Origin: Rhodococcus sp. (in: high G+C Gram-positive bacteria)
GTDB taxonomy: Bacteria; Actinomycetota; Actinomycetes; Mycobacteriales; Mycobacteriaceae
Direction of reading: 5' to 3'
Assembly (NCBI GenBank): GCA_004211695.1
Contig: SEEV01000071.1
Location: 1-42,549, forward strand
Length of the DNA stretch: 42,549 bases
A program made the position numbers and the translations under genes. The notes under the pieces were generated by a model that worked only from the letters and a program-made list of their open reading frames with translations, had not been told where the DNA came from and made no database searches. Numbering within the stretch: the first letter of the stretch is position 1; each line of letters starts with the position of its first letter. Below, piece after piece: positions 37,369 through 42,549 of this stretch.

Positions 37369-38351
37369 TTCGTGGCGCCTCTCGGTACGGAGACACCGGC
37401 GTCGCGGATCTCGGCGAACTTCCGGGTGAGCTTCTGCCACGGAGTCGGCGGCAGCGCTCGGGCCGATCCGCGTGCGTAGTGCCGCTCGACGTAGTACTGG
37501 CCGATCGACAACAGTGTGGTCAGGATGATGTACCAGATCGTCGCGACCATCAGGAGCGGCACGACGCGACCGTTGCGGCCGAAGATGACCTGAACCTGGT
37601 AGAACAGTTCGGCGATCGCCATCGTCGACACGATCGAGGTGCCCTTGAACAGGCTGATCACCTCGTTCGCGGCGTTCGGCAGGATGCCGCGCATCGCCTG
37701 GGGCAGAACGATCTTGAAGAACTGGCGTCGGCGCGGAATGCCCAGCGACTGCGCCGCTTCGATCTGTCCGTGGTCCACGGAGATGATGCCGGAGCGGATG
37801 ATCTCGGCCGAGTACGCGGCCTGGTGCAGGGCCAATCCGATGACGGCGGCGGTGAAGCCGCTGATGACACCGTTGACCTCGAACCTGAAGAAGCCCGGAC
37901 CGAACGGAATACCCAGCGACAGAGTCTGATACAGGTACGTGATGTTGAACCAGAACAGCAACTGCACGATCAGCGGGATCGATCGGAACGCCCAGATGTA
38001 CACCCAGGCGATCACCTGCAGCACCGGATTGTGCGACAGGCGGCTGACGGCCAGCACGACGCCGAGCGCGAATCCGAGGACCGTTCCCCACAGCGTCAGC
38101 TTCACCGTCATCCACAGCGCCTGCAGAACGGACCCGGCGGTGAAGTACCGGGCGAACGTCGCCCAGTCCCATCCGGGATTGGTCGCGAGGCCGTGGACGA
38201 ACTGAGCGAGCAGTACCAGGACGACGGCGCTGATCGCCCACCGCCACGGATGCCACTTCCTCGCCACTTCCAGCGCGGCATCCTCCGGCCGGTCACCGGC
38301 GGTACCTGAATTCTGAGGCGCGGTCGAACGCGCCCGGACGGGTGCGCTCAC
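37365..38351 (-). CDS. ABC transporter permease, polar amino-acid type
   Basis: A 328-residue permease with a cytoplasmic N-terminal tail of about 35 residues, several hydrophobic segments, the His/Glu/Gln/Cys-permease signature ([20 protein letters not shown]), [10 protein letters not shown] and the EAA coupling loop [22 protein letters not shown]. One polypeptide probably dimerises. It is the first structural gene of block 1. The GTG at 38351 has GGGAG only one base before it, an unusually tight spacing, so the true start could lie a little downstream. Confidence 0.92.
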   Translation of the reverse strand: MSAPVRARSTAPQNSGTAGDRPEDAALEVARKWHPWRWAISAVVLVLLAQFVHGLATNPGWDWATFARYFTAGSVLQALWMTVKLTLWGTVLGFALGVVLAVSRLSHNPVLQVIAWVYIWAFRSIPLIVQLLFWFNITYLYQTLSLGIPFGPGFFRFEVNGVISGFTAAVIGLALHQAAYSAEIIRSGIISVDHGQIEAAQSLGIPRRRQFFKIVLPQAMRGILPNAANEVISLFKGTSIVSTMAIAELFYQVQVIFGRNGRVVPLLMVATIWYIILTTLLSIGQYYVERHYARGSARALPPTPWQKLTRKFAEIRDAGVSVPRGATK

Positions 38352-38449
38352 GCTCCCTCACCACTTATGACGGACATCACCGATGCGGCCTTTCACCTGG
38401 AACGAGACGAGTGGAGGCGCGCGGCAACCGCGGAATGCGGGCGCGCGTC

Positions 38450-38483
38450 AGGCACTCACCGGGCGTAATGCCTGGTGAGCGTG
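38450..38483 (-). terminator. Candidate two-state attenuator after the second leader peptide
   Basis: Two stems share bases and exclude each other: AGGCA (38450-38454) with TGCCT (38469-38473), and CACTCACC (38453-38460) with GGTGAG-c-GTG (38474-38483). The element lies 14 bases after the leader stop and about 100 bases before the permease start. Mutually exclusive pairings just downstream of a short peptide are what translation-dependent attenuation needs. No U run follows, so the mechanism may not be intrinsic termination. Confidence 0.45.
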
Positions 38484-38496
38484 TTGCGATGCCTCG

Positions 38497-38571
38497 TCAA
38501 CAGTGGCAGGAGGTGGTCCGGCACAGGTCGATGTGCCGTCTGCGCCATGCTGGGCGCGCGAGGTAGTTCAT
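38497..38571 (-). CDS. Sulfur-regulon leader peptide (24 residues)
   Basis: A 24-residue peptide starting ATG at 38571 and ending RRRHIDLCRTTSCHC, with three Cys in the last nine residues and a Cys as final residue. It shares the H(V/I)DLCR core with the peptide at 31271 and with actinobacterial leader peptides found upstream of sulfur genes. A GGAAGG ribosome site begins in the closing strand of the riboswitch P1 stem, six bases before the ATG. The Cys codons at the end would make ribosome progress sensitive to charged tRNA-Cys (inference). Confidence 0.74.
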   Translation of the reverse strand: MNYLARPAWRRRHIDLCRTTSCHC

Positions 38572-38581
38572 GTGCTGCCTT

Positions 38582-38672
38582 CCATCGATCCCGGCGGTAG
38601 CACCCGCACCCGAAAGATTCGGAAGGGTTGCTGCGACGTCAACGAGCCAGGTCTCTCGGTCGCTCTGGATGG
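38582..38672 (-). promoter_or_regulatory. SAM-I/S-box-like riboswitch aptamer, copy B
   Basis: Ninety-one bases on the minus strand with the same P1 (CCATC/GATGG), P2 (CGAC/GTCG and CGAG/CTCG), GCAGCAACC and P4 (GCGG-GTGCTA-CCGC) as copy A. P3 is CCGAA/TTCGG here against CCCGC/GCGGG in copy A, so the sequence changes while pairing holds. Transcription from the promoter just upstream would start 3-4 bases before P1, as expected for a 5'-leader riboswitch. It controls the amino-acid-type transporter, GNAT and monooxygenase block. Confidence 0.8.
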
Positions 38673-38681
38673 TTGAAGCGA

Positions 38682-38710
38682 ACACTAGCCGCGTTCTCGA
38701 ACCTCGTCAA
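38682..38710 (-). promoter_or_regulatory. Primary-sigma promoter of sulfur block 1
   Basis: On the minus strand, TTGACG (-35, at 38705-38710) and TAGTGT (-10, at 38682-38687) are separated by exactly 17 bases. The expected start is near 38675, a few bases before the riboswitch P1 strand. This is the best promoter match I found in the window. Confidence 0.75.
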
Positions 38711-38719
38711 CACGGGGTA

Positions 38720-38740
38720 TTCCCCTGCAACACAGGGGAA
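38720..38740. promoter_or_regulatory. Perfect 8-5-8 inverted repeat, operator candidate
   Basis: TTCCCCTG (38720-38727) and CAGGGGAA (38733-38740) are perfect complements around a five-base spacer. The centre lies about 22 bases upstream of the -35 box of block 1 and about 155 bases before the divergent exporter gene. The position suits an activator of the sulfur block, or a site controlling both directions. The regulator is not encoded in this window. Confidence 0.55.
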
Positions 38741-38873
38741 ATGGTGTCGCAGCCGCGCAAGAATCACGGTGCGCGGAAGTGCTGACACACAAGGTTCGAT
38801 GCGGTTGGATGGAGCGCGCAGCCCTCACCTCCGCGGCCGAGCGACCCGGCTGCCGGGCCTCGCGAGGCCCTTG

Positions 38874-38879
38874 TAACGT
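38874..38879 (+). promoter_or_regulatory. Candidate -10 box of the exporter gene (leaderless start)
   Basis: TAACGT fits TANNNT and ends seven bases before the chosen GTG start, so transcription would begin at or next to the start codon. Leaderless mRNAs are common in actinobacteria. No clear -35 is visible. The next gene shows the same arrangement (CATACT six bases before its GTG). Confidence 0.4.
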
Positions 38880-38886
38880 CGCCTCG

Positions 38887-39654
38887 GTGACACCACTCGA
38901 AGTCATCGCGATCCTGGTAGCCGGTGTAGGCGCCGGCGCGATCAACGCCATCGTCGGCAGCGGCACGCTCATCACCTTCCCCACCCTGGTGGCCTTCGGG
39001 TTCCCTCCGGTGACCGCGACGATGTCGAATGCGATCGGCCTGGTCGCCGGCGGCGTGTCCGGCACGTGGGGGTACCGGCGGGAGCTGGCCGGGCAGGGCT
39101 CGCGGCTGCGGTGGCAGATCCCGGCGTCGCTGTGCGGTGCGATTCTCGGCTCGTGGCTCCTGCTGCACCTGCCCGAAACGGTGTTCGAACTGGTCGTCCC
39201 GGTCCTGCTCGTCCTCGCCCTGATCCTGGTGGTGTTGCAGCCGAGGATCCAGGCCTGGGCCAAGCAGCGTGGCAGCCACGAGGCCGGTCTGAGTCCGACG
39301 CGTCTCGCCCTGCTGACGGTCGGCACGTTCGCCGTCGGCGTGTACGGCGGATACTTCACCGCAGCGCAGGGCATCCTCCTGATGGGGGTGATGGGCGCGA
39401 TCCTGCCCGAGAGTCTTCAGCGGATGAACGGCGCGAAGAATCTGCTCTCGCTGATCGTCAACGTCGTGGCCGCGACCGCGTACACCCTGGTGGCCTTCGA
39501 CCGGATCAGCTGGGCGGCCGCCGGCCTGATCGCGGTGGGCTCGCTGCTCGGCGGCGTCCTCGGCGCCCGCTACGGTCGCCGCCTGTCGCCGACCGCGCTG
39601 CGCGGAACCATCGTCGTCGTCGGCCTCATCGGACTGTTCCGGCTGCTCGTATAG
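38887..39654 (+). CDS. TauE/SafE-family sulfite/organosulfonate exporter
   Basis: A 255-residue membrane protein with about eight hydrophobic segments and the duplicated TauE/SafE pattern: GAINAIVGSGTLITFPTLVAFGFPP in the first half and GGYFTAAQGILLMG with RMNGAKNLLSLIVN in the second. Family members export sulfite or sulfoacetate, or carry other small anions. Divergent orientation beside a riboswitch-controlled sulfur block suggests removal of sulfite released by desulfonation (inference). The GTG at 38887 is preferred: upstream codons in the same frame encode a Cys/Arg-rich stretch without membrane character, and a -10-like box sits right before it. Confidence 0.87.
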   Translation: MTPLEVIAILVAGVGAGAINAIVGSGTLITFPTLVAFGFPPVTATMSNAIGLVAGGVSGTWGYRRELAGQGSRLRWQIPASLCGAILGSWLLLHLPETVFELVVPVLLVLALILVVLQPRIQAWAKQRGSHEAGLSPTRLALLTVGTFAVGVYGGYFTAAQGILLMGVMGAILPESLQRMNGAKNLLSLIVNVVAATAYTLVAFDRISWAAAGLIAVGSLLGGVLGARYGRRLSPTALRGTIVVVGLIGLFRLLV

Positions 39655-39691
39655 TCGCGCACGCCCACTCCCGCTCCCTCATACTGAGTCG

Positions 39692-40516
39692 GTGAGCAAC
39701 GACGTAGAGCACCCGGGCTGGACCTACCTGATGGACATGGACGGCGTCCTCGTCCACGAAGAGCACCTGGTTCCCGGGGCCGATCTGTTCCTGGCCGAAC
39801 TCCGGGAATCCGGCACCCCCTTCATCGTCCTGACCAACAATTCGATCCGGACTCCACGCGATCTCCGCGCCCGACTGCTCCGCACCGGCCTGGACATTCC
39901 CGAAGAATCGATCTGGACGTCCGCCCTGGCCACCGCAACATTCCTCGCGAACCAGCGGCCGGGTGGCAGCGCCTACGTCGTCGGCGAATCCGGGCTCACC
40001 ACCGCACTGCACGACATCGGGTACGTCCTCACCGAGAACGATCCCGACTACGTGGTCCTCGGCGAGACCCGCACCTACTCCTTCGAGGCCATCACCACCG
40101 CAATTCGCTTGGTGGAGAGGGGGGCTCGCTTCATCGCCACCAACCCCGACCCCACCGGCCCCTCGCGGGAGGGTTCGCTCCCCGCCACGGGATCCGTTGC
40201 GGCACTGATCAGCAGGGCCACCGGCCGCGACCCGTACTACGTCGGCAAGCCGAATGCGCTGATGATGCGCTCGGCACTGCGGGCCATCGGTGCGCACTCC
40301 GCGAACACGTTGATGATCGGCGACCGCATGGACACCGACATCGTCTGCGGCCTCGAGGCCGGGCTGCAGACCATCCTCGTCCTCACCGGCATCTCGACGC
40401 GCGATTCGGTGGAACTGTTCCCCTACCGCCCCACCGCGGTGCTCAAATCGGTCGCCGATCTCGTCGGCCGCACCTCGGACCCGTTTGCGGCTCCGCCGCC
40501 CGTGAGTACTTCTTAA
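39692..40516 (+). CDS. HAD-superfamily hydrolase, subfamily IIA (NagD-like phosphatase)
   Basis: A 274-residue phosphatase of the NagD type. Motif I is DMDGVL (nucleophile Asp15, acid Asp17), motif II LTNNS, motif III includes the Lys in GKPN, and motif IV is GDRMDTD. The C2 cap is between motifs II and III, the normal arrangement. Substrates of the family are nucleotide, sugar or glycerol phosphates; nothing here narrows the choice. The GTG start is 37 bases after the exporter stop, with a -10-like CATACT six bases upstream, so it may be co-transcribed or have its own leaderless start. The stop lies in the loop of the terminator hairpin. Confidence 0.9.
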   Translation: MSNDVEHPGWTYLMDMDGVLVHEEHLVPGADLFLAELRESGTPFIVLTNNSIRTPRDLRARLLRTGLDIPEESIWTSALATATFLANQRPGGSAYVVGESGLTTALHDIGYVLTENDPDYVVLGETRTYSFEAITTAIRLVERGARFIATNPDPTGPSREGSLPATGSVAALISRATGRDPYYVGKPNALMMRSALRAIGAHSANTLMIGDRMDTDIVCGLEAGLQTILVLTGISTRDSVELFPYRPTAVLKSVADLVGRTSDPFAAPPPVSTS

Positions 40517-40544
40517 CCGCGGAAGGTTGACAAGTACTCACGGG
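40499..40544. terminator. Bidirectional terminator between convergent genes
   Basis: Arms CCCGTGAGTACT (40499-40510) and AGTACTCACGGG (40533-40544) are perfect 12-base complements. The 22-base loop holds a smaller AACC/GGTT stem, and pairing can extend outwards with a two-base bulge (GCCGCC/GGCGGC). The stem contains the stop codon of the lipoprotein gene and the loop contains that of the HAD gene, so both convergent genes end inside it. Neither side has a U run. Confidence 0.75.
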
Positions 40545-41077
40545 TGGCGGCAGCCGGTGATGCCCCTGATGGTCGCTGCCCTGTAGGTCCCGAACGTGAT
40601 CCGGTTCCCGTCCTCGCTGGACAACGTGACGTCGTGGTGCCCGGGCCGGTCGACGTGAACGTCGACTCGGCTCATTCCGGCGTCGGTGGCGATCACACGG
40701 GCCGCCGCCAGTACGGCCGGCCACTCGGCGTCGCCGATGGGGGTGTCGGACAGCAGCGCCTGCATGGTGACGGAGACCCCGTCGGTATACGCATACGGTC
40801 CCGGGCATCCTCCGCCCTGGCTGCGTTCACGGTGCCACCGCCACTGCGTATCCGGGGCAATCGTCCTGGCGGCTTCGCTGATCCGCACGACCGCGTCGGT
40901 GACCTGTCGCTCGGTGTCCGCGAGAGAGGGCCGTCCGCGGAGGTCTGCTGCGGCCGCCGCGATGTCCTCGTCGCCGAAGTTGTACGGGTTGTCGGTCATG
41001 CCACCACATCCGCTCGTCAGGATCGCCACGCCGATCACGGCGACCGCCTTCGTTGTCCATTCGCCCCGGACCGTCAC
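40538..41077 (-). CDS. Small secreted lipoprotein, LppA-like
   Basis: A 179-residue protein with a lipoprotein signal peptide (lipobox TSGC, Cys24). The mature part has GGCPGPYAYTDG, a Trp-rich TQWRWHRE segment and a C-terminal RITFGTYRAATIRGITGCRHP with a second Cys that could pair with the one in GGCPG. This resembles LppA-like lipoproteins of mycobacteria and rhodococci, whose function is unknown. The GTG at 41077 overlaps the stop of the upstream hydrolase gene (GTGA), so the two are a coupled pair. Confidence 0.75.
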   Translation of the reverse strand: MTVRGEWTTKAVAVIGVAILTSGCGGMTDNPYNFGDEDIAAAAADLRGRPSLADTERQVTDAVVRISEAARTIAPDTQWRWHRERSQGGGCPGPYAYTDGVSVTMQALLSDTPIGDAEWPAVLAAARVIATDAGMSRVDVHVDRPGHHDVTLSSEDGNRITFGTYRAATIRGITGCRHP

Positions 41078-42549
41078 CGGACCGCCAGATCCGGCAGGCC
41101 CGCCACGATCACGGCCATGTTGTAGCCGGACGTCCGCAGTTCGCCGGTGCCGCTGGGCCGTGGATACTCGCTGTGCCCGTCGGCGTCTTCCCGCCGCACG
41201 CCGTCGGGGGTGGTCGCCTCACGCACCGACAGTTGTTCGAGGTCGGTCTGCACCGGGTCGGGTCCGAGCCGGCCGAACCCGTCGACCACGGCGATGGGGT
41301 CGTCATACGCGCGCATCACGAAACCGTGGCCAGGCGCCAACCCGAGGTCCGATTCGTCGTTCGCGTGGAACCCGGGCGAGCCGTAGAACACGGCGTCGTC
41401 GACGGGCTGTCCCGGTCGCGGATCCTGCAACGCCAGGCCCTGGGTGTACGAACCGTACGAATGACCGAGGGCGGTGATGTGCGGGTCGGGTTTCTGCGAG
41501 GCGACGTCGAGGCCGTCGTAGAACGACGCGAGTTTCGGGGCGCCCGCCGTCGCGCGGTCGGACTGCCAGGAGTCGACGAGCCATCCGCGGCCGAGATTCT
41601 GGTCGAGGAACGGCACGTCGTAGTTGCCGGGACCGGTGGTGGTCGGCGGCTGATACCCCAGCCACGCGATGGTCGACACCGTCTCATCGGTGCGGCCGGC
41701 GATGTCCAGTTGCCGTTCGGTCTCCGACTTCAGTGCCTTCGCCTCCTCGGTCATGCCGCCGAGCGACGCAACGGTGGTGTCGATGCCCGGTGTGGTGACG
41801 GAGATGCGGTCGGCGGTGTCCGGGTCGCCGAGCGCGAACGCGGCCATGGTCCGCTCCCCCGACTGCAGGTCGAGCAGCATCAGCCGGCCGTCCGGGTGAT
41901 CGCGCACGAGTTTCTCCAGATCGCCCAGGTCCCGCAGCTTCTGCTCGGCGTACCACAGCGCCGCATCCTCGGGGTGCCGTTCGATCACCTCGCGCCGCTG
42001 CGCGTCCGGCAGGGCGTCCCAGTATTCGCGATTGTCGAGCGGGGAGCCGTTCGACGGGGGCGCCGGGGCGGACAGTCCGGCACCCGCATGCTCGTCGTCA
42101 CCGGGTTCGAGCCCGCCTTCCGCTGCCCGCGTCAGAACGGCTGCCGCGTCGGCGACGAGGTCCTCCGCCTGGAGGATCAACGCCCGGGCTGCGGCTCGGA
42201 GTTCTTCACGCCGCGCTGCCGATGGGGCGTCGACGGCCGGTCCGGGCACATCGGCGACGTCCCCGTTGTCCGACAAGGCCATACCGTGGGCGACAGCCGC
42301 TTCGCGGAGGCCGTCGAGCTCAGTCTGCAGGTGCGTGACCGCGTCGACCATCTCACGGATCAACCGCTCGACGACGGCAATCGCCGCGGCCTCTCCGGTC
42401 AGATCATCCGCGGCGATCCGGATACGTCGGCGCGCGGCGTCGGCGGCGTCCGCCTGCCACGTCGGCAACCGGCCGATGTCGGCGAGACGGTCCTGCACGA
42501 AACCGATCGTGGCCAGTCGGGCGGACAGCGACCGTTGCACGGCCTGCAG
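41074..42549 (-). CDS. DUF1023 alpha/beta hydrolase (5' end beyond the window)
   Basis: At least 491 residues; the frame is still open at the right edge, so the N-terminus is missing or a GTG at 42540 is the start. The first 150 residues are Ala-rich, helical and probably coiled, as in DUF1023 proteins with an ESX-like helical front. The catalytic part follows FLDQNLGRGWLVDSWQSD and contains the nucleophile elbow ALGHSYGS, then FYGSPG and a DDPIAVVDGFGRLGPDP segment. A lipase/esterase-like fold is certain; substrate unknown. It is coupled to the lipoprotein gene, which suggests a cell-envelope role unrelated to the sulfur and NRPS regions. Confidence 0.85.
   Translation of the reverse strand: MQAVQRSLSARLATIGFVQDRLADIGRLPTWQADAADAARRRIRIAADDLTGEAAAIAVVERLIREMVDAVTHLQTELDGLREAAVAHGMALSDNGDVADVPGPAVDAPSAARREELRAAARALILQAEDLVADAAAVLTRAAEGGLEPGDDEHAGAGLSAPAPPSNGSPLDNREYWDALPDAQRREVIERHPEDAALWYAEQKLRDLGDLEKLVRDHPDGRLMLLDLQSGERTMAAFALGDPDTADRISVTTPGIDTTVASLGGMTEEAKALKSETERQLDIAGRTDETVSTIAWLGYQPPTTTGPGNYDVPFLDQNLGRGWLVDSWQSDRATAGAPKLASFYDGLDVASQKPDPHITALGHSYGSYTQGLALQDPRPGQPVDDAVFYGSPGFHANDESDLGLAPGHGFVMRAYDDPIAVVDGFGRLGPDPVQTDLEQLSVREATTPDGVRREDADGHSEYPRPSGTGELRTSGYNMAVIVAGLPDLAVR

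Noticed and set aside
38779..38886. Longer N-terminus for the TauE/SafE-type exporter
   Set aside because: The added 36 residues are Cys/Arg-rich without membrane character, and the GTG at 38887 directly follows a -10-like box.
1..42549. CRISPR arrays, tRNA or rRNA genes, insertion sequences, integrases
   Set aside because: No regularly spaced repeats, cloverleaf-like sequences, transposase or integrase motifs were seen. The only notable direct repeat is the riboswitch pair.

Overview
The window is high-GC DNA in which genes overlap by 4-8 bases. This, together with GTG starts, DUF1023 and LppA-like proteins and actinobacterial sulfur leader peptides, points to a Rhodococcus or close Mycobacteriales relative (inference; no marker gene is present). 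From about 38.7 kb down to base 1 every gene runs on the minus strand. A small plus-strand pair and a minus-strand pair occupy the right end.

Bases 1-20.6 kb hold part of a hybrid NRPS/PKS cluster that runs off the left edge. In transcription order it has a broken acyl carrier protein, an FkbI-like acyl-CoA dehydrogenase, a KAS III-like enzyme with an altered active site, an FkbH-like glyceryl transferase/phosphatase, a stand-alone adenylation protein, a 3051-residue NRPS, a KS-containing PKS/NRPS protein without a working AT, an FkbK-like hydroxyacyl-CoA dehydrogenase, and the start of another NRPS. The FkbH/I/J/K set is the known route from a glycolytic C3 acid to hydroxymalonyl-ACP. FkbH + ACP + KAS III is also the core of tetronate biosynthesis, so the cluster mixes two recognised gene sets. 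Several domains are visibly degraded: an AT without its nucleophile, an A domain missing its N-terminal half, two C-terminal half-condensation domains and a degenerate C-domain motif.

Bases 20.6-38.7 kb hold an organosulfur-scavenging island in two parallel blocks. Each begins with an S-box/SAM-I-like riboswitch, then a short 'H(V/I)DLCR' leader peptide, then a transporter, then flavin-dependent (luciferase-like) monooxygenases. Block 1 (38.7 to 31.5 kb) has an amino-acid-type ABC transporter, a GNAT and three monooxygenases. Block 2 (31.5 to 20.6 kb) has an oligopeptide-type ABC transporter, four monooxygenases and a DUF1684 protein. The two aptamers are almost identical except in the P3 hairpin, which differs by compensated changes.

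The two regions meet at about 20.6 kb inside two damaged genes. The last monooxygenase lacks its usual C-terminal tail and the ACP lacks its first helix and any start codon, as if a deletion joined the sulfur island to the biosynthetic cluster (or the sequence has an error there). A divergent TauE/SafE-type exporter and a HAD hydrolase follow at 38.9-40.5 kb, then a strong bidirectional terminator, an LppA-like lipoprotein and a DUF1023 alpha/beta hydrolase cut by the right edge.
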